Source: JAFAGX01 sp963759875 (GTDB lineage Bacteria; Acidobacteriota; Terriglobia; Terriglobales; Acidobacteriaceae). From it: a DNA stretch of 64,000 bases. The position numbers and the translations under genes were made by a program. The stretch is from positions 248,001 through 312,000 of the forward strand of contig CAVXBB010000005.1 in NCBI GenBank assembly GCA_963759875.1, read 5' to 3'. Positions within the stretch are counted from its first letter, which is position 1, and every line of letters begins with the position of its first letter. Positions 52,665-61,428 of this stretch are shown piece by piece. The notes beneath the pieces were generated by a model that saw only the letters and a program-made list of their open reading frames with translations, ran no database searches and had not been told where the DNA came from.

Positions 52665-53219
52665 TCACATCGAAGCATCCCCATCCAGGAATACATTCGG
52701 TTCTTCCTCCACTTGCATGACTCCCTCCGGCAGAGTTCCTCCGTTATAGTCCGCCATGCGGTTCTTCCATTTGAGGAAGTCAGTCAAGGTCTGCGGCTCG
52801 ACCCGGATTTCGACCCGCCTCAGGCTGGCAAGGAGCAGATTCATTTCGTGACGGAATCCGATTGCGGTGCGAAGATTTCTTGCCGCCGGGTGAACGGTCA
52901 CGATCTTGCCATTTCGAAGCTGCAACAATCCCCACCCTGAGGGGAGTTCCTCGGTTCTCAACAATCCTGCAGGAGTCAAATAGAACCGCTCGCAACCCAT
53001 TCCAAGCTGTGATTTCCGTCGAAACGGTTTCTCACAATCCGCAAGAAAATCCGCGCGCGAGACTTTGCATTCGACCAGGACGGAGTGGCACGCCCGCTTC
53101 CACCCGATCGCATCCGGCATCTCGCCACTGGCGCAGGCCTGCTCGGAGAGAATTACTCCGCAGCGGTACGAACGCAGCCATTGGACGGCTTTTTGCACAA
53201 GCTGCGCGTGGGTCATCAA
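52665..53219 (-). CDS. PD-(D/E)XK nuclease-like protein
   Basis: 184 residues (second Met at 53216 also possible). An MmcB-like core: VQKAVQWLRSYRCGVILSEQACASGEMPDAIGWKRACHSVLVECKVSRADFLADCEKPFR, with D (PDAIGW), E and K (VECKVS) as putative metal-site residues, then GMGCERFYLTPAGLL. This matches proteins annotated as DNA repair putative endonucleases. Convergent with recR, 17 bp from its stop. The rest is helical and unrecognised. A link to recombination is only suggested by the neighbour. Confidence 0.65.
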   Translation of the reverse strand: MMTHAQLVQKAVQWLRSYRCGVILSEQACASGEMPDAIGWKRACHSVLVECKVSRADFLADCEKPFRRKSQLGMGCERFYLTPAGLLRTEELPSGWGLLQLRNGKIVTVHPAARNLRTAIGFRHEMNLLLASLRRVEIRVEPQTLTDFLKWKNRMADYNGGTLPEGVMQVEEEPNVFLDGDASM

Positions 53220-53266
53220 AGGGACAATACTGCAGAGGGCATTGTTCGGGAATAACGGATTGGTTT

Positions 53267-54760
53267 CTAGCTTTGGATTCGAGTCGTGATTCTCGGAGCA
53301 GCCAAACGTTTGACTAGAATCGGTCGTCTGCAGGCCAGTTCCAGCAGATGCCGGCCAGCGGCGATATCCTCGGCCATCCGACTACGTGAATCGTACCCCT
53401 GTGCCGCAATTACAAAATAACCATTCTTTGCCGTGGCCTCGAGTCGTTGAATTTGTCCTTCGTGATCTGCGTCGAAGGCATTCGCCAGGCGCAGAATTCC
53501 GGCGAGCTTTTGGACGACGGGACGTTCAGGCGCCGGAACGCGAGCGAATGCCTTCTGCCCAGATCGGGGAAGCGCCGCGCAATGATAGCGACTGACCACC
53601 GCGGCCATTTGAAGTACTTCCTGGTCCAGTCCGAGGGGTGGCGTAAGCCTCCGGATCATGCGATAGCTGGCTTTTTGGTGTCTTTTTTTCCCGGCGGAGA
53701 AACCAACGTCATGTAATAAGCCTGCAATTTGCAAAATCTTGCGTTCTTTGGCGTGCTCCGGCTTGTCCCTCCCATTAACCGTCATGCCGTCGTACAGTTG
53801 CAGAGCGAGGCGGGCAACGTGGCGAGAATGCCTGAAGTCTGGATCAAGAACTGAAGCCCATACTTTAAGCCGGTTCAAAGCTGCGGTCTCGATTTGCTTG
53901 TCTTTAGGCAGCTGATCACGCCAAAGTTGCCACAGCGAATGCTGGCCGACCATTTTCAAGCGGTACTGCTGAATTCTTTTTGTGCGTTCTTCAATGATCT
54001 TCTGATGCCACCGAAGCCGGCTCTCGGGATCTGGGAACGCTCTGATTTGCAAAGCGGTGTTCCACAAAACGTCCAGATCATGCAGCTCGCCAAGCAAATC
54101 TTGCATTTCCTTCAAATCAGAGATCCAAGCCTCGTGCTGGTCAGGGAGAAAATTCTCTACGATATAGCGGAATCGTTTTAGGCCAATGCGCAGCGCATGC
54201 CAGGAAAGTTGGGAACCGCTGCGCAAGGCTTGGCGATGCAGTCGGTAAGCTTCTGTCCAGCGCTCCAATGCGAGATGCTTGAACAGCAGGCTTCCGCTAC
54301 GGGTTCTGGCAGCCCGGGTTGGCAGCAACTTGGCCCATTTTTGCCACTGCTTACGATCGAACTCCTGCAAAGCTTGCCCCGCGGTTTGCTTGTGCTGTGC
54401 TTCGCTAGAATCAAGATGACGAAGCAGTGTGCCAGTGACCAAGTCATCGGGGCTGCCCAATTTGTTGACCCATTCCTCCATCACTTGCACGTCACGCAGT
54501 TCACCCAAACTGCTGAAGAGCTTCTTGCCGGCTCGCTTCATCTGCTTCCAGGAGGGATCGGGATCGAAAGCCATGAGTCCGTCCGCCATCGAACGACAGC
54601 GGCGCAGGGCGACCCGCAAATCGTGAACGGGATCAGCGGCGAATTTGGCCGCTACGCGGTCACACTCCTCGAGAACCCTCGCCATCCAAAAGGCGAGGCC
54701 GTGCTGCTTCTTGAACCTTAACTTACCGATAGTTGGCGCTGTACTGGGAGACGCTGCCAT
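53267..54760 (-). CDS. CHAD domain fused to an HD domain
   Basis: 497 residues. N-terminal CHAD domain (about 15-275): DPVHDLRVALRRCRSMADGL, KLFSSLGELRDVQVMEEW, LRIGLKRFRYIVENFLPDQH and LQDLLGELHDLDVLWNTA, with conserved His/Arg/Lys that bind polyphosphate. Residues about 310-470 form an HD domain: HSRHVARLALQLYDGM, AGLLHDVGFSAGKKRHQKASYRMI, VVSRYHCAALPRSGQ and LAGILRLANAFDADHEGQIQ, resembling the C-terminal domain of Ppx/GppA. A polyphosphate-directed phosphohydrolase or sensor is a reasonable inference. CHAD is more often paired with CYTH. Confidence 0.8.
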   Translation of the reverse strand: MAASPSTAPTIGKLRFKKQHGLAFWMARVLEECDRVAAKFAADPVHDLRVALRRCRSMADGLMAFDPDPSWKQMKRAGKKLFSSLGELRDVQVMEEWVNKLGSPDDLVTGTLLRHLDSSEAQHKQTAGQALQEFDRKQWQKWAKLLPTRAARTRSGSLLFKHLALERWTEAYRLHRQALRSGSQLSWHALRIGLKRFRYIVENFLPDQHEAWISDLKEMQDLLGELHDLDVLWNTALQIRAFPDPESRLRWHQKIIEERTKRIQQYRLKMVGQHSLWQLWRDQLPKDKQIETAALNRLKVWASVLDPDFRHSRHVARLALQLYDGMTVNGRDKPEHAKERKILQIAGLLHDVGFSAGKKRHQKASYRMIRRLTPPLGLDQEVLQMAAVVSRYHCAALPRSGQKAFARVPAPERPVVQKLAGILRLANAFDADHEGQIQRLEATAKNGYFVIAAQGYDSRSRMAEDIAAGRHLLELACRRPILVKRLAAPRITTRIQS

Positions 54761-55017
54761 AAGAATCTAGAGTACACTCCGGCCTAAGATTGAAGAAATG
54801 TCGCCGAACTTTTCGATCAAACCTGTACTGGCACAAGGATCCGCTGCAGCTCGGTGCACTACATTGGCCACTTACTTCCGTAACATGCATGCCCTTACTT
54901 GCTGAATTATCCTTTCTAGCATAGCTATCGGAGGCGAATATCTCCACAGCACCCACAAGGAAGAAAGAGGACCGCAGCGCCTCCGCGCGCGCGTTTATTC
55001 ACAGTCTCAACATACTG

Positions 55018-57630
55018 GTGAAATATGTGCGCCTTTACGGCTTTCAACACAAGCGGACCGAGGCGCAATTCGAAACGACCTGGAAGGAATTGCAGGAAGG
55101 GATGCCCGTTGGGCGTGACAACGGTTTCTTGCTCGGGGTTTCCGATTACAAGCTACTTCTAGATGGTGTGGCACTGGAGAGCGGTCAGGCGGAGCGCAGT
55201 TTTGCGCAGCTTTTGACGGCAGCGGGCTTAGCCAGCATTCATTTTTCCAATCAGGTCACCGTTGATGATTTTGCAAAGCTCATCCGGGCCTTCGCTGTTG
55301 GCGGCTCGAAAGCACAAGATGTCGTAAAAGAAATCAAGCAGACCTTTGGCGACAACAAACAAGCTTCGATTCGCATTAATGAAGTGAAGTTTATCGCCGC
55401 CGATCCGGCCACCGGCGACGTGAGTGTCGCAGCCCAGATTGCCGCACAGACGCTTGGCCCTGAATTCAAAGAGTGGCTGAACGATCCCCAAAAGTTGCTG
55501 CAGTTAATCGCTGCGGCGGAGGGTTCTCAGGGAGGCGGGGGAGGCGCCGGTTCTGCCGGCAGCGTTCCAATGCGCCCCGCAGGCGAGACGTCGGCTGTAG
55601 AAAATCAGGAAAGCAAAACCGCTCAGAGATTGGACGGAGTCGTGCCGCTCGAGGAAGAGGAAGTGATCCGAGCAATCCGCCTGCTGACGAAATTCGGTGA
55701 AGCGAGCGCTGAACCCGGCGCCCAGCCCGAAGCGGTACAAAAAGAACTCGCACAAACTGACCACACCACAAAAGTAAACCTGCAGCAACTCCTGGAAACG
55801 CTCTCTGCCAAATATACCCCGGAAAAGAGCGATACACCTCTGCTAATGAAAGCAGCCGAGCATATGGCCATTCGTTTTGCCATGGAACGTTTCCAGAAGG
55901 GTGACATCAAGGTCAACGCTGTACACCAGATGCTCGAACACATGAGCCGGCAGATGGACAGCCTGCGGCGCATCCTGCGGATCCAGGAAGATAAGATGGG
56001 CAAGGCCGGGATCCTCGTAGAGTCCCACGCCGATATTTTGGACCGCATGTTCTGGGCGGAAGTTCCGGAAGAGGGTAAGAAGAGCGTATTGCTTTCGCCA
56101 GACGCAGCATGTGTGCCGGCTCGAAACATACGCCAGTACCTGGAAGTTCTCTTGGAACGTGGGGATAAGCAAACTGCGACTGAGATTCTGAAGAACTACT
56201 CCGGCTGCCTAAAGACGAAGGATCTGGAACCGCGCCGTAAGGCCGCCATCGGGCTGAGCCAATTAGCCGATGTTTTCGCAACTCTCGAACTGATTGGACC
56301 TACTATTCACGAATGCGGCGAGGCGCTGGTCAAAGAAAATGACTCTGAGGCGCAAAGCCTGCTCAGCGCAGCTTTTGTACGGCTCAGTTCAGAGGCAAGC
56401 ACTCGCAAGAATTTCAGCGCTTTGAAAAATGTGTGTGTCGCATTGGATAATCTTGCCACCGAGCGACCCGCGACCGCCCAGGATTTGCGTCCTCGAATCG
56501 GCGTAGAAAACCGCATTCCCGAGTTCATCGAAGAAGCGCTGCCGGTGGAGCAAGTTTCGCAAGACCTCGTCGCGATTCTGCGTCGCACTTTCCCGATATC
56601 CCTCGAGCATCTGGCGGATCGATTCTTCCGGTGTATGCGACGAGAAGAATGCGACCGCATGGTGGAGCTGGTGACCCAGTTGGGGACGGAAGGAACCCAG
56701 CAGATGCGCGAGATGTTGCGGACAGGACAACCGCGAACCGCAGTCGCGATGACGGGACTCTTGAGCCGCCTGGACGTGCCTACGTTATTGGAATTGCTGC
56801 CAGCTCATCTGAAGGAGTGGAACCGTTTCTATCACGATTTGGTGGTGCGGCAAATTGCTTACGGCGCCGCCCATGATCGAGGTCGGACGCTGTTGGAGAT
56901 TCTCGAGCTGCTGGATCCCGCTGTTTTGCCACAGGCTATCGACGAAATTGGCATGAGCGGTGATCGGACCACGGTGCCGCCTCTGATGGTGATGGCCGAA
57001 GCCGGCGAGACCCCTGGCCGATCTCCTCTGGTTCAGGTGAAAGCAGTGGAGTCGCTGGGCAGACTCCGCGAGCCGGATTCGGTGCCGGTGCTGCGGAATT
57101 TGCTCGAAGCGAAGAAGATGTGGAAATGGGTGCACCATCGCGAGCTGCGCATAGCGGCAGCACAAGCTTTAGCAAAAATTGACCCGCGGTATGCCGCTCA
57201 AGTGATGGCGGAAAGCGGCCTGTCACCCGGAGAACTAGCCATCGCTCCGCTCGATGCTGCCCCGGCTTGTCCCTGGGTACGGCAGAGGCGTTATGAGCGG
57301 ATTGTCTTACGCAAGGCACTCTCAGCCGTTATCAGCAGCTCTTGGGGCAAATCCAGCTTATTGGTTCGCGAAATGAGCTTAGGCGGTGGCATGGCAACCA
57401 AGGAAGACAATCTGCGCGTTGGCTCCGAAGCGAATATCGACATTTCTATCGGAGTTCGACATATTCGCGGCCACGTGCTGCTGCGTCGGGCGCGAGTAAA
57501 TGAAGTGGGTTTCGAGCTCGTGAACACGGATCTAGAGAGTCGTTATCGGCTAAGAACGCTACTGATGGAAACGATCGATCGTGCGCCGGAAGCGAAAGAA
57601 TCCGACTGGAACGGACAACGAAAAACGTAA
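55018..57630 (+). CDS. large helical repeat protein with C-terminal PilZ domain (start probably upstream)
   Basis: 870 residues from GTG 55018. In-frame coding extends upstream to a TAG at 54922. The stretch after it, ...RSASARAFIHSLNIL joining VKYVRLYGFQHKRTEAQFETTW, looks like part of the same helix, and GGAGG (54930-54934) lies five bases before an in-frame ATC at 54940. The true start may thus be non-AUG. Domains: an N-terminal alpha/beta part to residue 150, a Gly-rich linker (160-180), helical HEAT-like segments (220-740), including LESLGRLREPDSVPVLRNLLEAKK, and a PilZ domain at about 755-855 (RQRRYERIVLRKALSAVIS, EMSLGGGMA). The second PilZ motif has Glu in place of Asp/Asn. Cytoplasmic c-di-GMP effector is an inference. 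Confidence 0.75.
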   Translation: MKYVRLYGFQHKRTEAQFETTWKELQEGMPVGRDNGFLLGVSDYKLLLDGVALESGQAERSFAQLLTAAGLASIHFSNQVTVDDFAKLIRAFAVGGSKAQDVVKEIKQTFGDNKQASIRINEVKFIAADPATGDVSVAAQIAAQTLGPEFKEWLNDPQKLLQLIAAAEGSQGGGGGAGSAGSVPMRPAGETSAVENQESKTAQRLDGVVPLEEEEVIRAIRLLTKFGEASAEPGAQPEAVQKELAQTDHTTKVNLQQLLETLSAKYTPEKSDTPLLMKAAEHMAIRFAMERFQKGDIKVNAVHQMLEHMSRQMDSLRRILRIQEDKMGKAGILVESHADILDRMFWAEVPEEGKKSVLLSPDAACVPARNIRQYLEVLLERGDKQTATEILKNYSGCLKTKDLEPRRKAAIGLSQLADVFATLELIGPTIHECGEALVKENDSEAQSLLSAAFVRLSSEASTRKNFSALKNVCVALDNLATERPATAQDLRPRIGVENRIPEFIEEALPVEQVSQDLVAILRRTFPISLEHLADRFFRCMRREECDRMVELVTQLGTEGTQQMREMLRTGQPRTAVAMTGLLSRLDVPTLLELLPAHLKEWNRFYHDLVVRQIAYGAAHDRGRTLLEILELLDPAVLPQAIDEIGMSGDRTTVPPLMVMAEAGETPGRSPLVQVKAVESLGRLREPDSVPVLRNLLEAKKMWKWVHHRELRIAAAQALAKIDPRYAAQVMAESGLSPGELAIAPLDAAPACPWVRQRRYERIVLRKALSAVISSSWGKSSLLVREMSLGGGMATKEDNLRVGSEANIDISIGVRHIRGHVLLRRARVNEVGFELVNTDLESRYRLRTLLMETIDRAPEAKESDWNGQRKT

Positions 57631-57653
57631 AGCTCCAGCATTCATAATAAAAA

Positions 57654-57678
57654 CCTGAGCGGCTTTATGCCGCCCAGG
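57654..57678 (-). terminator. rho-independent terminator after atpE
   Basis: Read on the minus strand, CCTGGGCGGC (57678-57669), loop ATAAA, GCCGCTCAGG (57663-57654) with one mismatched pair, then TTTTTATT. It is 22 bp after the atpE stop. The plus strand lacks a good T-run, so it mainly serves atpE. Confidence 0.82.
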
Positions 57679-57700
57679 GTTGCATACCTACAAGCACTTC

Positions 57701-58015
57701 TTACTTCACAACTTTCGCGAAGATGATCACCAACGTGTAGAGTGCTAGGGACTCGATCAAAGCTAGTCCGAGAATCAGAGCCAGCTGAATGCCGGCGCGG
57801 GCAGCGGGATTGCGTGCTAAGGCCTCTGCAGCCGCAGCTGTGGCTCTACCCTGTGCCAGCGCGCAAATGCCGGAAGCGAATGCCATCGAAAACCCTGAAG
57901 CGATTGCCACCCAATTCACGCCACCTGCTGCAGCCTCGCCGCCCTGAGCGAAGACAGGCACGGCGAAACACAGCACCGCCACCGTCATGAAAATGTAACT
58001 AAGTGTACGAAGCAT
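57701..58015 (-). CDS. atpE: ATP synthase subunit c
   Basis: 104 residues from the ATG at 58015, preceded by GGGAGG. A signal-like helix (LRTLSYIFMTVAVLCFAVPVFA) precedes the normal hairpin: VNWVAIASGFSMAFASGICALAQGRATAAAAEALARNPAARAGIQLALILGLALIESLALYTLVIIFAKVV. The ARNP loop contacts the stalk; the ion-binding Glu is in ALIESLALY. The ESLALY pattern (Leu at the position where sodium-type c subunits have Thr) is of the proton type, as in cyanobacteria. The N-terminal extension also occurs in other acidobacterial and delta-type c subunits. Follows atpB after 160 bp. Confidence 0.9.
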   Translation of the reverse strand: MLRTLSYIFMTVAVLCFAVPVFAQGGEAAAGGVNWVAIASGFSMAFASGICALAQGRATAAAAEALARNPAARAGIQLALILGLALIESLALYTLVIIFAKVVK

Positions 58016-58102
58016 CTTGCTTTTCCTCCCTTTCATCAATTGCCGCCAGTGGGTGGTTGACGTCAAACCGTGCAGACGCCCTCACGCTAAACGGAAACCA
58101 GC

Positions 58103-58169
58103 AGTAAGTAGCTGGTAGCTAGTCGCTAGGAAGAATCACAACCTAACTACTAGCTGCAAACTAGTTACT
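58103..58169. repeat. inverted repeat between atpB and atpE, 21-bp arms, 17/21 matched
   Basis: Arms 58103-58123 and 58149-58169 are reverse complements at 17 of 21 positions, separated by 25 bp. The unit is rich in AGTAGCTAG/CTAGT. It lies within the atpB-atpE intercistronic region, transcribed on the minus strand, and has no T-run. It may be an mRNA hairpin or a dispersed repeat. Confidence 0.6.
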
Positions 58170-58175
58170 GTCGTT

Positions 58176-58907
58176 CTAGTGCTCCTCCGCCACGGCTCCC
58201 TGCAAATACACGGTTGTTAACAAGACAAAAATGTACGTCTGAAGCAAAGAGACGCCGATGTGTAGACCCAAGAATACGATCGGAACACCGATAGGAATTA
58301 GCGAGAAGAAGACCAATGTCACCATATCTCCAGCGAACATGTTTGCGAAAAGACGGATGGTGAGCGACAGCACCCGAGCCAAATGGCTAATAATCTCGAT
58401 GGGCAACATCAGCCAGGCGAGCCACCAAACCGGGCCGGCAAAATGTTTCAGATATCCAATCCCTGCTCGCTTGAAGCCCTGAGCCTGGTAGTAAAGGAAA
58501 GCGCAGATCGCGCAGCCTAAGGGAACAACCGGAATCGCCGTCGGCGATTCAAAGCCAGGGATCAAACCGATGAGGTTACAAAAGAGAATGAATAACCCAA
58601 GCGCCATCAGAAACGGCGTGAATTCCTGGCTGTGGTGCCCGATGATTTCCTCACTCTGTCCTACGATGAAGCCGTGAGCACCTTCGAACATGTGCTGCAG
58701 AGCTCCAGGGCTCTCCACCGATAGCCGCGAGCGCACCAGAAGAAATATTACGATTAGGAACCCGAATACCAGCAATTCCATCGCGACTCCATTGCCGATA
58801 GGGGCCTGGGGATAGCGCGGCTCAATATGCAAAAATCGCAGCATCGCCGTGACTGGCCCGGCGAAGACGTGATTCAGCATCGCGGTGAACCAGAGTTGTT
58901 CAGGCAT
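58176..58907 (-). CDS. atpB: ATP synthase subunit a
   Basis: 243 residues, about six membrane helices. Conserved ARVLSLTIRLFANMFAGDMV contains the essential Arg (SLTIRLFANM) of the proton path; IGLIPGF, PIEIISHLARV, and a C-terminal GLHIGVSLLQTYIFVLLTTVYLQGAVAEEH are typical. Pairs with the c ring in Fo. Order atpI-atpB-atpE. Confidence 0.93.
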   Translation of the reverse strand: MPEQLWFTAMLNHVFAGPVTAMLRFLHIEPRYPQAPIGNGVAMELLVFGFLIVIFLLVRSRLSVESPGALQHMFEGAHGFIVGQSEEIIGHHSQEFTPFLMALGLFILFCNLIGLIPGFESPTAIPVVPLGCAICAFLYYQAQGFKRAGIGYLKHFAGPVWWLAWLMLPIEIISHLARVLSLTIRLFANMFAGDMVTLVFFSLIPIGVPIVFLGLHIGVSLLQTYIFVLLTTVYLQGAVAEEH

Positions 58908-58956
58908 ACCAAATCTAGCTGCTTACTTCGAGCCTGCCAACGCTTAAAGCTTCCTG

Positions 58957-59385
58957 CTAAATTCCTCGCGTATAGGAAGCGTAGAGCTCATAAACCGCTT
59001 CGCAGGCAATTCCCGCAACGGGCAAAAACAGCCCCGCAAACAACCCATAGAGGCTCGCGGGAAAAACAGTAAATATAACATAGGCAGCTAACGCTATCAA
59101 AAAGTAGCGAAGCAAGAATCGAAGCACAATTCCACCGCCGGATTGCGTTTGGCCCGTTTGTGTAATGCGATCAGCAAGAGCCATTACCACCTTTTTCAGC
59201 CAATGAAAGTTAACGTAGGCAATGCCGCAGCCAACCGCAAAACCCAGTGCCATGCGCCAGCCAAATCGCAGCCAGGCGGGGATCGTAAATAACAATGCCA
59301 GGACGAGCATGAAGCGCGGAATCCGCGTGAGGGCAGCCTCGTAGAACAACGCATTCTCATTCTGCGCTGAATCAGGTGCGCTCAT
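58957..59385 (-). CDS. ATP synthase-associated membrane protein AtpI-like
   Basis: 142 residues from the ATG at 59385. Four hydrophobic segments: IPRFMLVLALLFTIPAWLRFG, WRMALGFAVGCGIAYVNFHWLKKVV, LRFLLRYFLIALAAYVIFTVF and LYGLFAGLFLPVAGIACEAVYELY. The second segment with G-x-x-x-G-x-A-x-N-F matches the ATP synthase I family found ahead of atpB. It may help c-ring assembly. Directly upstream of atpB. Confidence 0.7.
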   Translation of the reverse strand: MSAPDSAQNENALFYEAALTRIPRFMLVLALLFTIPAWLRFGWRMALGFAVGCGIAYVNFHWLKKVVMALADRITQTGQTQSGGGIVLRFLLRYFLIALAAYVIFTVFPASLYGLFAGLFLPVAGIACEAVYELYASYTRGI

Positions 59386-59591
59386 GAACTCGCCAAGTCG
59401 GCCGAAAAGTATGGCACGAGATTGCCTCTGGCTCATTTTCAGCCATTTTGAAAGAGCTTGTACAGAACGCGCCCCGCATCGGGCGGACACAACTCAGGTT
59501 TGACGATCATCAGGGATGCGGCTTTCGTCACCAAGCGCCCGGTTTCGCGACTCCTATACTTACGACAGGTCTACCCCGAGTGAGGTGCGAC

Positions 59592-60212
59592 ATGCAGGGC
59601 AAGTGGCGAGTTCAAATAACTATCGTGCTGGTAGTCATTTGTTGCTTGGCTAGAGCTCAAGCTCAAGACGTCCCGGGCGGCTGGACTTTAACTCGTCCAA
59701 ATGAGGAAGTGCGAGTGACACCTTTGCCTTCCGTTGCAGCGTCGAGAAGCCCATCGGACGTTCTGCTAGCCAGTGTCGAAATCGCTTCGATGGATCCAGC
59801 CGTTTGTTGCGGACGAAATTCGGCGTTAGAAGATGAAGCCGTTTTGGGCGGAAATACGTCGCTGAAAGAATTGGGAGAGAAGCTTCGCGGCAAACATTAT
59901 CTGGATAGCGGCCAAACGATTACCGTGACTGACCAATACTGGTCTGGAGCGGCAGCCAATGCGGGATGGATCATAGGTTCTCTTGCTGCACAGCGGCCGT
60001 TACTGCTCGATTGGGATGATCACGTTTACGTAATCTATGGAGCTGTCTTCGATGAATACGCTTATTCGAGTGGCGGAGTAACAGATGTCGTCAAGAAGTT
60101 GCTGTTGGTCGATACGCGTTATTCGGGTAAACGACGGTACGTCGTTTTTGATCGGCAAAGCGATGATTGGAACAAGGTAACGGGACTGCTCGCATTAAAC
60201 GTCACGCGATAA
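59592..60212 (+). CDS. secreted protein of unknown function
   Basis: 206 residues from the ATG at 59592, giving a signal peptide (VQITIVLVVICCLARAQAQ). The mature part contains MDPAVCCGRNSALEDEAV, then SLKELGEKLRGKHYLDSGQTITVTDQYWSGAAANAGWIIGSLAAQRPLLLDWDDHVYVIYGAVFDEYAYSSGG and VVKKLLLVDTRYSGKRRYVVFDRQSDDW. The middle region with NAGWIIGSL...PLLLDWDDHVYVIYG recalls a papain-like inactive Cys-protease pattern, but I cannot assign it. No neighbours of related function; convergent with the DegT gene. Confidence 0.5.
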   Translation: MQGKWRVQITIVLVVICCLARAQAQDVPGGWTLTRPNEEVRVTPLPSVAASRSPSDVLLASVEIASMDPAVCCGRNSALEDEAVLGGNTSLKELGEKLRGKHYLDSGQTITVTDQYWSGAAANAGWIIGSLAAQRPLLLDWDDHVYVIYGAVFDEYAYSSGGVTDVVKKLLLVDTRYSGKRRYVVFDRQSDDWNKVTGLLALNVTR

Positions 60213-60226
60213 CGGCAGCAGCGTTT

Positions 60227-61372
60227 TCATCCCGTGTAGAACGCGGCAATCGAATCTACCACCAGGGCCTGCTGATCATCCCTCATCTCAGGATAAACAG
60301 GTAGCGCGAGAACTTCCCGGCTTGCGATTTCCGACTGAGGGAGATCACCAGCTTCGTATCCTAAGTAAGTGAAAGCCCGCTGTACGTGCAAAGGCAAAGG
60401 ATAGTAAACGTCACTTGGCACGCCACGCTCGCTTAAAAAGGCTTTTAAGTCATCGCGGCGGGGAGCGCGAATCACATACTGGTTATAAATGTGGTTGCAT
60501 CCAGGCTGTACCTGAGGCAGGCGGAGCGTGCTATCCAGGCCGCGATCGGCAAACAGTTGAGAGTAGCGGGCTGCTCTTTTTTGCCGACCCGCAGTCCACG
60601 AATCAAGATGGCGTAACTTCACTCGAAGAATGGCAGCTTGCAGTGCATCGAGCCTACTGTTCATGCCGATGAGTTCGTATTCATATTTTGTGCGCCCGCC
60701 GTGCAGGTGCAAAAGACGAAGCTTGTCGGCAAAATCTGGGTCATTCGTGGTCAACATTCCGCCATCGCCAGCCGCGCCCAGGTTTTTCGAGGGGAAGAAG
60801 CTGAAGCACCCGCACAACCCGATGCTTCCCACAGATTTTCCCTCGTAAGTCGCACCAACAGCCTGGGCCGCATCTTCCACCACAGCGATGCCTTGGATAC
60901 TTGCGATTTGCATAATCGCATTCATATCAGCGGACATGCCGAATAAGTGAACGGGGATGATTGCCTTCGTTCGGGGCGTAATGACTGCCTCGAGTTTTTG
61001 AGGATCCAGGTTATGAGTTGCAGGATCAATATCTACGAATACCGGCCGCGCTCCCAATCGTGCGATTGATCCCGCCGTGGCTACGAACGTAAATGGGGTT
61101 GTGACTACTTCATCGCCCGGACCTGTGCCCAGCGCCATCAATGCAAGGAGAAGCGCATCCGAACCGGAAGCGCACGCGACAGCGCAACGCGTACCTAAGT
61201 AGGTTGCAATCTCTTTTTCGAGATTCTCCACCTCTGGACCGAGGATGAACTGCTGTGAGTCCATCACTCGCTGGACGGCCGCATCCACGTCTGCTTTGAT
61301 CGAGTGGTATTGGGCTTTAAGATCGAGAAACGGAAATGCTTGGCCCGCGGTGGTTGTAACTTTTGCAGACAT
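60227..61372 (-). CDS. DegT/DnrJ/EryC1/StrS-family sugar aminotransferase
   Basis: 381 residues. PLP fold type I: AYHSIKADVDAAVQRVMDSQQFILGPEVENLEKEIATYLG, CAVACASGSDALLLALMALG, VVTTPFTFVATAGSIARLGARPVFVDIDP, AIIPVHLFG, VVEDAAQAVGATYEGK, FSFFPSKNLGAAGDGG (the Lys forms the Schiff base), and MNSRLDALQAAILRVKL. These transaminate nucleotide-linked keto sugars for surface glycans. No other sugar-pathway genes lie within the window except galT. Confidence 0.88.
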   Translation of the reverse strand: MSAKVTTTAGQAFPFLDLKAQYHSIKADVDAAVQRVMDSQQFILGPEVENLEKEIATYLGTRCAVACASGSDALLLALMALGTGPGDEVVTTPFTFVATAGSIARLGARPVFVDIDPATHNLDPQKLEAVITPRTKAIIPVHLFGMSADMNAIMQIASIQGIAVVEDAAQAVGATYEGKSVGSIGLCGCFSFFPSKNLGAAGDGGMLTTNDPDFADKLRLLHLHGGRTKYEYELIGMNSRLDALQAAILRVKLRHLDSWTAGRQKRAARYSQLFADRGLDSTLRLPQVQPGCNHIYNQYVIRAPRRDDLKAFLSERGVPSDVYYPLPLHVQRAFTYLGYEAGDLPQSEIASREVLALPVYPEMRDDQQALVVDSIAAFYTG

Positions 61373-61428
61373 GCTTCATGATTCAGTTGCGTAAGAGGGC
61401 AGAAATCCGAATGAGAGCATGGATAGGA

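Noticed and set aside
57701..58015. Sodium-coupled ATP synthase suggested by Gln in helix 1 and Glu-Ser...Tyr in helix 2 of subunit c
   Set aside because: The residue after Glu-Ser is Leu (ESLALY) rather than Thr, the same pattern as in cyanobacterial c subunits, which bind protons. The sodium signature is therefore incomplete.
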